From an uncultured Planctomycetota bacterium (GTDB lineage: Bacteria; Planctomycetota; Planctomycetia; Pirellulales; Thermoguttaceae): a stretch of 32,812 nt of DNA. The stretch's first letter is position 1; each line of letters begins with the position of its first letter. The notes under the pieces were generated by a model. That model was not told where the DNA came from. It worked only from the letters and a program-made list of their open reading frames with translations, and ran no database searches. The position numbers and the translations under genes are program-made. The stretch is from NCBI GenBank assembly GCA_902772705.1, contig CACYBR010000150.1:1-32812 (forward strand), given 5' to 3'. Below are positions 24,303-31,615 of the stretch, one piece after another.

Positions 24303-26330
24303 TTACTTGGAGAGGTTGGCGATTTGTTCGGCTGTAAGCGCCCACGAGAAAACTCTTGCGCGCGCGACCGTGCCCTTAAAGAAATTTGATCCGCTTCCCC
24401 CGGAAGCAATGTCGCTTCCGACGCAGAACGCCTGAACAACGCTGTCCGTCGGGTAGGTCAGAGCCCCTTCTTTTGCGAAGGACGCGACTTCTTTGCCGTT
24501 GATGTAGAGCCGTTGGACCTTGCCGTCGTACGTTCCGAAGGCTTTGACGAATTTACCAACTTCAAACGGGGCCGATAACACGTTGTATTGACCGTTAATA
24601 GACGCCCAGAATTCCAGTTGTTTCTTAGCGCCGTTAATCTCAAAGGAAATCCCGCGTCCTTCTGTGCAGGCGAAGACGTCCTGCGCGTTGCTTGGCATTT
24701 CGTCGACGCGGAACGTCGCGGAGAGCGTTACGCGACGCATCATTCGGAAATCTCGGGAATGGAACTGGATTTTGAGACGTTCGTTTTCACCGTTGAAGGT
24801 CGCGGCTTCGACTCCGCCGAGCTCTGGTTCCGACTTGATTTTCGGAGCGCCAAAGATTTGAACGTCCTTTTGTTTTTCAAGCGAATTCTTTGCCTGATTG
24901 ACGGGAGCGCCGCCAATGAACGCGACGTCGAGCATGTTGGCGTCAGGCATGGCGGCGTCCTGATCTACAGGCGAGGAGGGATTACGAGGCGTTTTGAACT
25001 CGATTTCGAGAGCCTTTTCACTTTCCGAAAACCACGGATTGAACGCGACCACTTTGGCACGGCAGATGGTTTCTTCCGGAAGGTAGTCGATATCGATTTT
25101 CATTTCTTTAGGCTGATTCTTGAAATAATATTCCGACCAGAAATATTGGCAAGCAATCGTTTTCCATTCGTCGCCGCTTTTGGTTTCAAAGTCGACGCGG
25201 TAGCTGTGAACAATGTCGGAGCAGGTTGCCTGCGGGAAAGTCAGGCGCGAGACGCCTTCGCCGTCGATGTTTTCGTGCCTGATGGCGGCGTCTTGAGGCC
25301 AGACAGGACGATCGTTTTTGATATAGCGTTTGTCAGTATAGAGATACGAATCCGTTTGGCCTGGCTTGGGAACGTAATAAACAACGTCGAAGAACGAGTT
25401 GGTTATGAGATCGTACGGCTTGAGCGTAACGCTGTTGTCTTTTCGAACCTCGACGACATACATCTGCGCGGCGTTGCGATAGCCCTCGGGAAACTTGTTG
25501 TAACGTCCGCCTTCGCTTCCCATTTCAAAATAGCTGAGCGTGCCCGTTCCAAACGCGGTGAAATTCCCCTGCCACGCGGAACGAGGATCGTTGATCGGAT
25601 AGTGGGAATGGCCGGAGAAATCGATGACGCGCGGGTATTTCTGCAAAGTTTCGAAAAGGTCGATCGTGCCCCAGTTGTCTTCGCCCCGGCTGCCATAGAC
25701 GGTAGGCGTAACATGATAATGCTGGAAAGTGAAGATCGGCTTGTCGGGCGAAGCCTTCACGGCGTCGTCAAGAGCGTCCTTGAACCAGTCGAGCGCGTAT
25801 AGAAAGTCGCCGTTCCGGCATGTGCCACGTTCCGGCGAAAGAGCGATGAAGGAAAAACCGTTGACATTGTAAACTTTGTTGGAGTCGCGTTCGAAAATTT
25901 CTTCCCAGCGTTTCTTTGAGCCTTTAATGAACTCGTGGTTTCCCATACACAGGATTGTTTCCGTTCCGGGCTTGATCCCTTCGTCCATAATCTTGCGGAA
26001 CAGGAGAAGTTCTTCGTCGTAACCGTGGTCTGAGAAGTCGCCGGCAACGAGCATCGCGTCGAACTTTGGGTACTTCTGTTTCGCGGAGTATTCATACATG
26101 AAGCTCATCGACCGTCGGAAACGATCGACTTCCTGCGCTTCAGGGGAGACTTTGAAATGCACGTCGCTTAAAGCGGAGAAACGCAGAACGACGTCGTTGT
26201 TTTCTTCGTCAGCGCGCGCTTCAAAATCCTTGAAGAGACCAGCAGGAAGGCAGAATAAGGCGGCGCCAGCCATCGATCTTGAGATAAAATTTCGTCGAGA
26301 TACGAGACGACCTGTATTTTGTGAACGCAT
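24303..26330 (-). CDS. Tat-exported calcineurin-like metallophosphoesterase with C-terminal LamG module
   Basis: A 675-residue exported protein. The Tat signal has SRRNFIS (Arg12, Arg13) and ends near residue 40. The metallophosphoesterase fold shows its dimetal motifs: DVH (Asp56, His58), GDFSD (Asp98), GNHE (Asn131, His132), then HYH and GHSHY. Residues about 300-470 form beta domains. Residues about 510-675 form a LamG/concanavalin-like module ending in the usual ARVFSWALTAEQI. The start at 26330 is ATG with a GGGAG site; TTG at 26333 is the neighbouring alternative. It would hydrolyse phosphomonoesters or diesters outside the cytoplasm, but the substrate is unknown. The sialidase-like gene lies 119 bases upstream on the same strand, suggesting an operon. 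Confidence 0.86.
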   Translation of the reverse strand: MRSQNTGRLVSRRNFISRSMAGAALFCLPAGLFKDFEARADEENNDVVLRFSALSDVHFKVSPEAQEVDRFRRSMSFMYEYSAKQKYPKFDAMLVAGDFSDHGYDEELLLFRKIMDEGIKPGTETILCMGNHEFIKGSKKRWEEIFERDSNKVYNVNGFSFIALSPERGTCRNGDFLYALDWFKDALDDAVKASPDKPIFTFQHYHVTPTVYGSRGEDNWGTIDLFETLQKYPRVIDFSGHSHYPINDPRSAWQGNFTAFGTGTLSYFEMGSEGGRYNKFPEGYRNAAQMYVVEVRKDNSVTLKPYDLITNSFFDVVYYVPKPGQTDSYLYTDKRYIKNDRPVWPQDAAIRHENIDGEGVSRLTFPQATCSDIVHSYRVDFETKSGDEWKTIACQYFWSEYYFKNQPKEMKIDIDYLPEETICRAKVVAFNPWFSESEKALEIEFKTPRNPSSPVDQDAAMPDANMLDVAFIGGAPVNQAKNSLEKQKDVQIFGAPKIKSEPELGGVEAATFNGENERLKIQFHSRDFRMMRRVTLSATFRVDEMPSNAQDVFACTEGRGISFEINGAKKQLEFWASINGQYNVLSAPFEVGKFVKAFGTYDGKVQRLYINGKEVASFAKEGALTYPTDSVVQAFCVGSDIASGGSGSNFFKGTVARARVFSWALTAEQIANLSK

Positions 26331-26449
26331 CAATCATTTCTCCCGGCGCGACGCGCCTGTGAACTGTAAACGAACGGAGGAAAACAAAACGGTCGCCGAC
26401 GTGGAAACGGAACGCCGACGACCAGCTGTACTCATAATAAAGAAATGGT

Positions 26450-27667
26450 TCAACGAATCAATGGTTTGGGATCGTTTGGAGATGGAATATCCAAAAATTT
26501 GGGCGCGGAACCCCCCAGATCGCTCAGATGGACGAGCGAGACTCGCGACGCGTTGAGTCCCCAGGGCGCCTTGCCACAACAGTATCCGATAAGGAGCGTG
26601 TTCGGATCGGCGAAGAAGAGGGCAGGATAACAGAAAGAGCGACCGGCGGCTTCTTCCGATTTATCGAGCGTTTTTTTGGCGAGGATCTCCATCCCATCGG
26701 GGGACAGGAACGCGATTGTAAGGGGATTGCGTTGATTTGGGGATTCGTTCCAAACCGCGATAAGACGGTCTCCGTTGGGTTCTCGCTTGATTGAAGCGGG
26801 GGACGCGGGAGATACGAGGGGCGAAGGAATTGAATCTGTCCAGGTTTCGCCTCGGTCGGACGAGTAGGAGTAATACTGGCGACCGCTCGCGTTACGGATC
26901 GTCATGAGAAGACGCCCGTCGGAGAGTTCTACGACGCCCGGCTCCTGATACATGATCGAGTTGGCGTTGGGGACCTCCTCTCCCTGCGCCCAATGGCGAC
27001 CTCCATCGTCGGAGATGAGACAGAAAAGGGTAGCTTTGCTCTCGTAGTTATAAAGATCGCCGCCGCGGTAAGCGTGGCGAGCGACCGGAATGAGGATTCG
27101 TCCGTCGGAGAGCAGGACGACGCGCGAGTTGTTCACGACGTTGTACGAGGGGGAATGAATCGTCTCGACACGTTGGGTCCACGTCTTGCCTTCGTCGTAA
27201 GAATATCGAACGTAAGGACGGCAGTCGCCGGCGTTCTCCTTGACAAGATAGAAAAGCGCAATTGATTGGTCGCGCAAACGCAGAAGCGAAACGGACATGA
27301 CGTTCAACTGGCCTTCGTTTTCCAGAACGAGCTCGTCTTCTTCGGACCAGGTCTGTCCGTAGTTGCGAGAAATACGGCTCATGAGACGCGCCGACGCGTG
27401 GTCGTCGCCCGATTCGCCATAGTAATGCGTGTAGACAAAGAGAATTTCGCCCGTATTGAGACGAATAAAATCACCCTCGCTGTTACGGGGATTGCCCTCG
27501 CGCGACGGTAATTCGAGAACAACGCTCTTGGCGATCAGCGGGGCCGATTTAACCTGTTCGGAAATTCGTTGTTCATCGTCGCCGCGAAGCACAAGGTTAG
27601 CCGCGAGCGCGAGATATCCGATGAAAAAGAGCAATACGCAGGACGAAGCCGTCTCGTTTTGTTTCAT
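26450..27667 (-). CDS. Sialidase-like BNR-repeat glycoside hydrolase, exported
   Basis: A 405-residue secreted six-bladed propeller. A hydrophobic signal segment covers residues about 8-28. Asp-box variants occur in RNYGQTW, YDEGKTW, DDGGRHW and DRGETW. The N-terminal blade reads REGNPRNSEGDFI rather than RIP. This is the form seen in the planctomycete-rich 'sialidase family' group rather than in classical GH33, so true sialidase activity is uncertain. It lacks the N-terminal beta domain of the sialidase at 3426-5000, and the two are not close duplicates. The start at 27667 has an AGAGGA site; an in-frame ATG at 27697 would add ten unexplained residues. It sits between the low-complexity membrane protein and the metallophosphoesterase on the same strand. 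Confidence 0.78.
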   Translation of the reverse strand: MKQNETASSCVLLFFIGYLALAANLVLRGDDEQRISEQVKSAPLIAKSVVLELPSREGNPRNSEGDFIRLNTGEILFVYTHYYGESGDDHASARLMSRISRNYGQTWSEEDELVLENEGQLNVMSVSLLRLRDQSIALFYLVKENAGDCRPYVRYSYDEGKTWTQRVETIHSPSYNVVNNSRVVLLSDGRILIPVARHAYRGGDLYNYESKATLFCLISDDGGRHWAQGEEVPNANSIMYQEPGVVELSDGRLLMTIRNASGRQYYSYSSDRGETWTDSIPSPLVSPASPASIKREPNGDRLIAVWNESPNQRNPLTIAFLSPDGMEILAKKTLDKSEEAAGRSFCYPALFFADPNTLLIGYCCGKAPWGLNASRVSLVHLSDLGGSAPKFLDIPSPNDPKPLIR

Positions 27668-27778
27668 CTTAGTCGTTCCTCTTCCTTGTGACTTCAAACA
27701 ATGCGCTTTCTATGAGTTAAAGGCGCTCTCGCCATTTCCACCGCAGAGGAAATCGACACGCGTCGTCCAGCGTCGGCG

Positions 27779-29008
27779 TCACCAACGAATAGACCGAGCG
27801 GGTTTCTGAGCCTGTATGGGTGGGGCGACGACCTGCTCCTCGAAATTTTGCGCGACATATTCGCCGCCAAGGCTGTCGTTCGGGAAGGGCGAACCGGAAG
27901 GAACGTCCGAATTCGTCACAGGATCGTCCCAAGACGAACCGAAGCCCTGAAAGCGGGAACTGGTCTGAGCAGACTCCTGATTACGAGGCGCGGACGTCAG
28001 AGCGATACGATCAGACGATTGAGACCGAACTTCCTCGTTAAAGTCTAACTGATTATTATAACCGGATTCGTTGGCGGATGCGATACTGTTTACGTTGTCT
28101 GCTGAATTATTCTGACGGAATTGCGCTTCGTAACCATTAAATTTAGCGTTATCGTTAAATTTGTTTTCTTGAGGGACGACGTTCGAAAGGAAATGATCGC
28201 GATCGATTTCAGCCGTCTGAGTTGGTTGGGGGAATTGGACGCTATGATCGTTGGAGGACGGTGAGGATTCGTCCAGCGAATAGTCTGCGAAACCTCCAGA
28301 GAACTCGCGGGACGTCGAAAAAACAGAATCATCCACTTTGTGGTCGTTGGCGAACGCGCTGTTCTGAGCGGACGCTACCGACAGGGGAGAGGCGTCTGAT
28401 CCGGCGTTGGGGCCGTCCCATTCCTGCGCGGCGAGTTGCGACCTTGAGTCGTTAATGATTTCGTTTGGAATAGTCCTGACGTTTTGGATGGACTCATGCT
28501 CGCCGAGCGCCATGCTGTCGAGGCTTGAGAAAGCGACGTCGTCTGGTTGGAAGGGGGAAGGTTCTGACGAAGAGTTGAAGCTGTATTCAGCGAGCGCGGC
28601 GTTAGCGTCGTTTGTGAGCGTCTCCAGATCAGGCCACTCGTCTGACTGGGCGACGTCGCTGTCATACATGTCTGCAGGTTCCGGCGTTTCGACGTTTTCG
28701 GACAGATTGGCGCGATCGACGGACGGATGGAACGAACCGGAGAAAGCTCCAAGAACGAAAGCCGAAAGAAGAAGAAACGAGTACGTTGAAAATCTGCCGA
28801 TTCCGCGACGTTTGGATTTTGTAGTTAACGAGGTCTGTCCCAAGTCGGGAATTTTTCCAACGACGCACGGCAGAACGCATTTCATGACAGGGACGTCCTC
28901 GTCGAGCCATTGGACCATGGTGGAGGGAGAATCGACAGCGTCCGAAGCGTCTCTTGTGTCGAAGGCGTTCTTTGAGCGCGTTCCAACCTGATTCTTTCGT
29001 TCAGTCAT
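27779..29008 (-). CDS. Membrane-anchored low-complexity protein of unknown function
   Basis: A 409-residue protein that I do not recognise. The start at 29008 follows an AAGGAG site; a longer frame to 29032 begins upstream of that site. Residues 1-70 are probably cytoplasmic and contain a short ordered-looking segment with DEDVPVMKCVLPCVVG (Cys44, Cys48) and a basic patch TTKSKRR. One hydrophobic segment (about 72-90) would anchor it. The remaining 320 residues are rich in Ser, Asn, Asp, Gln, Glu and Pro, with few hydrophobics and no visible domain, so they are probably disordered and extracytoplasmic. The composition suggests a linker or envelope protein. It is the first of three minus-strand genes that may form one operon. 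Real coding is supported by the ribosome site, the membrane segment and the lack of stops over 1.2 kb. Confidence 0.7.
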   Translation of the reverse strand: MTERKNQVGTRSKNAFDTRDASDAVDSPSTMVQWLDEDVPVMKCVLPCVVGKIPDLGQTSLTTKSKRRGIGRFSTYSFLLLSAFVLGAFSGSFHPSVDRANLSENVETPEPADMYDSDVAQSDEWPDLETLTNDANAALAEYSFNSSSEPSPFQPDDVAFSSLDSMALGEHESIQNVRTIPNEIINDSRSQLAAQEWDGPNAGSDASPLSVASAQNSAFANDHKVDDSVFSTSREFSGGFADYSLDESSPSSNDHSVQFPQPTQTAEIDRDHFLSNVVPQENKFNDNAKFNGYEAQFRQNNSADNVNSIASANESGYNNQLDFNEEVRSQSSDRIALTSAPRNQESAQTSSRFQGFGSSWDDPVTNSDVPSGSPFPNDSLGGEYVAQNFEEQVVAPPIQAQKPARSIRW

Positions 29009-29186
29009 GACGATCGTCTCCTTACAGATCACAACAACTTAGCGGACCAGCCCTGCGCCTTCTCCTTTGGCGAGTACGGTCCCTCTTAGTTCTTTTCGAC
29101 CGAAATCAGCGATACTTGAGACGATTTTAATGCTTGTAGCGAAAAAACGGGATTTTGGGTTGTTGTCGTTTGACTACCGAAAGCGA

Positions 29187-29230
29187 AAAACCTTCCAACT
29201 GCTGAATAGATCCAGCGATTGGAAGGTTTT
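29187..29230 (-). terminator. Terminator of the aminotransferase gene
   Basis: Outer arms 29187-29198 and 29219-29230 pair over 12 bp, and an inner GCTG/CAGC pair closes an 8-base loop after a small internal loop. On the minus strand the stem ends in a T-run. It begins 26 bases beyond the aminotransferase stop. Confidence 0.85.
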
Positions 29231-29255
29231 GGAACGTTATTCGGAGTAAAAGACG

Positions 29256-30407
29256 TCAACCGAGGAAACTACTGATTGAATTCACGACGTACTCCTGTTC
29301 TTCCGGGAGCAGTTCAGGAAAGATGGGGAGCGCGAGAACTTCGCCAGCGGCTCTAAGCGTTTCGGGAAGGTCTTCGGGGGCGTAACCGAGATACGCGAAA
29401 CATTCCTGCTGGTGGAGTCCGAGCGGATAATAGATATCGCAACCGATTTTCTTTTCCTGAAGATAGGCGCGCAAGGCGTCGCGCTTACCTCCGGTAACAC
29501 GAATGGTATACTGGTTCCAGACATGGCGGCGATTACCGACCTTTTGGGGCGTGATTACAGCGCCTTCGAGACCTGCCGCAGCGAAGAGTTTCTCATAACG
29601 TTCGGCGTTTGCGCCTCTCATGGCGGTCCACGTGTCGAGACGTGAGAGCTTAACGTTCAGGACCGCGGCCTGATAGGAGTCGAGACGGCTGTTAACGCCA
29701 ATTTCTTTGTGGTAATAACGTGGAGACATCCCATGACCGCGCAAGAGCTTGACGCGTTCGGCTATTTCGTCGTCGTTGGAGACGATCATGCCTCCGTCGC
29801 CGGCGCCGCCGAGGTTTTTCGTGGGGTAGAAGCTCAGACACGAGGCGTCGCCCCAGTTGCCGACCTGAACGCCTTCGTATTCGGCTCCGATCGCCTGCGC
29901 GGAGTCTTCAATGACGTATAGTTTGCGCCCATATTTGGCTTCATAGTCCCGCGCAATCCTCTGGAAGGCTGACATGTCCGCCGCTTGACCAAAGAGGTGA
30001 ACTACGATGATTGCCTTAGTCTTTTCGGTGAGCTTCGATTCGACGGATTTTGGATCAAGGCAAAAGGTGACGGGATCGACGTCGGCGAAGACAAGGTCGG
30101 CGCCAACGCGAGGCACGCAACTTCCGGTCGCGAAGAACGTGAAGGACGGGGTGACGATCTCGTCGCCTTTACCAGCTCTAATCGCCATGAGCGCAAGCAG
30201 CAGAGCGTCGCTTCCGGAGGCGCAGCCGACGGCATGCTTTGAATGAGAATAGGCGGCGATGTTTTCTTCGAGTTTTTTGACCTCGGGACCCAGAATGAAC
30301 TGACCGCTTTCATTAACATTCTGGAGAGCGGCGTTTATTTCCGCGCCGATCGAGTTGAACTGACGCTTTAAGTCCAACATGGGAACCGAGTTAATAGGGG
30401 ACGCCAT
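29256..30407 (-). CDS. DegT/DnrJ/EryC1/StrS-family nucleotide-sugar aminotransferase
   Basis: A 383-residue PLP enzyme of fold type I that would transfer an amino group to a keto-sugar nucleotide, supplying amino sugars for surface glycans or O-antigen. Visible motifs are the substrate and PLP loop CASGSDAL (62-69), EDSAQA with Asp168 contacting the pyridine nitrogen, and FYPTKNLGGAGDGG with Lys197 as Schiff-base lysine. Length is normal for the family. The start at 30407 follows an AGGAAGGA site about 13 bases upstream. It is transcribed alone between its own promoter and terminator, and no partner dehydratase or epimerase is adjacent. The exact sugar cannot be assigned. The flippase 11 kb away could act in the same pathway, but this is speculative. 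Confidence 0.92.
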   Translation of the reverse strand: MASPINSVPMLDLKRQFNSIGAEINAALQNVNESGQFILGPEVKKLEENIAAYSHSKHAVGCASGSDALLLALMAIRAGKGDEIVTPSFTFFATGSCVPRVGADLVFADVDPVTFCLDPKSVESKLTEKTKAIIVVHLFGQAADMSAFQRIARDYEAKYGRKLYVIEDSAQAIGAEYEGVQVGNWGDASCLSFYPTKNLGGAGDGGMIVSNDDEIAERVKLLRGHGMSPRYYHKEIGVNSRLDSYQAAVLNVKLSRLDTWTAMRGANAERYEKLFAAAGLEGAVITPQKVGNRRHVWNQYTIRVTGGKRDALRAYLQEKKIGCDIYYPLGLHQQECFAYLGYAPEDLPETLRAAGEVLALPIFPELLPEEQEYVVNSISSFLG

Positions 30408-30497
30408 TATAATTGTATCCTTCCTGAAATAGGAACGTTATCCGTTTCGTGCGAATATCGCGGGGGCGTAAGCGGCAGCTTCGCATAAGCGAGAGCG

Positions 30498-30526
30498 ATT
30501 TTAAAAATTCCCAGTTTATCAGTCAA
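30498..30526 (-). promoter_or_regulatory. Sigma70-type promoter of the aminotransferase gene
   Basis: On the minus strand TTGACT (30526-30521) and TAAAAT (30503-30498) are separated by exactly 17 bases. The start codon is about 90 bases downstream. Confidence 0.65.
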
Positions 30527-30579
30527 GCGTAATTAACCCGGTTTTCTTACCCTTTTTTTCTTTTTGGGGGAAAGGACCA

Positions 30580-30608
30580 GCGTTTGTCGACGCGTTTGTC
30601 GTTATAAT
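30580..30608 (+). promoter_or_regulatory. Promoter region with paired direct repeats, C39-like peptidase gene
   Basis: GCGTTTGTCG occurs at 30580-30589 and 30591-30600, separated by one base. A consensus TATAAT follows at 30603-30608. No standard -35 box lies at 16-18 bases, and TTGTCG at 30584 is only 13 bases away. The 11-bp periodicity places the repeats on one face of the helix, as for an activator site. Confidence 0.45.
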
Positions 30609-30726
30609 GACGCCTAATTGGGACGAAGGCGGCGGATTCGAACAACGTTCCTTTTTAACGCGTCGGGACGCTTTGACGCTTCCTAAGTCGTTTATATGGG
30701 CAAAGAATTCGGTTCAGGGAGAAGTA

Positions 30727-31515
30727 ATGAGGTTAATGAGGAAATCTGGCGTTTCTCTGACGCTGATAGCGGCGATTGCCGTTTTTGGGAGCGTTGGCGT
30801 TCTTTCCAACGCGACTCTTGCCATTGATGGGACGGAGGTTGAAGTGAATTCTGTGAAAGAAGATCCGAATGCAAAATTGATCGAAGTTCCCTATATGAAT
30901 CAGTTGGACGTCGTCTTTGGTTGCGAAGCGGTCAGCGCCACGATGGTTTTGCAGTTTTACGGTTGCGATATTACGTGGAAAGAATTCACCGACGACTATC
31001 TCGTCAAAAAGCCCTGGCATGAAGACGAGAACGGCGTTCGTTTTGGACCAGACCCCTATGCCGCGTATCCCGGCGACCCATACAAAGACGACGGACCAAA
31101 CTGCGGTTATGGTTGCTACGCTCCGTGCCTTGCCAAGTGCATGAACAAGGTTCTTCCCGCCGACAAATACGTTGCGGTCGTGACAAGCAATCTCAAGCTC
31201 GTCGACCTCGTCGCGAACTATATCGACGCCGGCGATCCTGTTTTGATCTGGGCGACAATGGACATGGCGCCCGCGCGCCTGACTCGTTCATGGATAATCG
31301 ATTACGTTGACGAGGATTCTCACTTTCGACTTGGCGACGTCTTTACCTGGAACGGCAACGAACACTGTCTCGTTCTCGTTGGCTACGATAAAGACCGCTA
31401 CTTCTTTAACGACCCGTATAAAAATCACGGCCTTATCGGATACGATCGACAGATCGTTGAACAGCGATTCCGCGAGCAGGGAACGCAGTCGGTCGTCGTG
31501 AGAAAAGTGAAATAA
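30727..31515 (+). CDS. Exported C39-like cysteine peptidase
   Basis: A 262-residue protein of the papain-like Peptidase_C39_2 type. The start at 30727 follows GGGAGAAG and opens a signal peptide (residues 1 to about 32); a second ATG at 30736 is possible. The core begins at VPYMNQ and shows the catalytic Cys66 in GCEAVSATMVL, His213 in NEHCLVLVGYD and Asp229 in FNDPY. The full triad suggests an active protease or transglutaminase-like hydrolase rather than a binding domain. Between Cys66 and His213 lies an insert, residues about 105-145, with four cysteines spaced exactly four apart (126, 130, 134, 138). There is no ABC transporter or bacteriocin gene nearby, so a bacteriocin-leader peptidase role is not indicated. 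Confidence 0.82.
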   Translation: MRLMRKSGVSLTLIAAIAVFGSVGVLSNATLAIDGTEVEVNSVKEDPNAKLIEVPYMNQLDVVFGCEAVSATMVLQFYGCDITWKEFTDDYLVKKPWHEDENGVRFGPDPYAAYPGDPYKDDGPNCGYGCYAPCLAKCMNKVLPADKYVAVVTSNLKLVDLVANYIDAGDPVLIWATMDMAPARLTRSWIIDYVDEDSHFRLGDVFTWNGNEHCLVLVGYDKDRYFFNDPYKNHGLIGYDRQIVEQRFREQGTQSVVVRKVK

Positions 31516-31551
31516 CAGACGTGAGATAGGAAACGCTCTTTAGGCGAAAAA

Positions 31552-31581
31552 AAGGCGCGCTGTAAGGCTGTAGCGCGCCTT
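31552..31581. terminator. Bidirectional terminator between C39-like peptidase and GHL10 hydrolase
   Basis: Arms 31552-31561 and 31572-31581 pair over 10 bp, mostly G+C, around a 10-base loop. They are flanked by A7 on one side and a T-rich stretch on the other. The hairpin serves convergent genes ending at 31515 and 31616. Confidence 0.85.
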
Positions 31582-31615
31582 CTTTCGTTTTATGCAACGC
31601 CAAAGCGCGTTCGAT

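Larger units (their letters stand above)
30408..30726. other. Divergent intergenic region between aminotransferase and C39-like peptidase
   Basis: This 319-base gap holds the aminotransferase promoter, a pyrimidine-rich stretch around 30543-30565, paired direct repeats and a TATAAT box for the rightward gene. The reading frame of the peptidase is open back to an ATG at 30607, but that ATG overlaps the -10 box and has no ribosome site. No separate gene is visible. Confidence 0.6.

Noticed and set aside
24588..25802. 404-codon frame on the plus strand
   Set aside because: It is antisense to the metallophosphoesterase, which has all metal-binding motifs. There is no ribosome site or recognisable product.
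30607..30726. Forty-residue upstream extension of the C39-like peptidase
   Set aside because: The ATG at 30607 overlaps the TATAAT box and lacks a ribosome site. The ATG at 30727 has one and opens a signal peptide.
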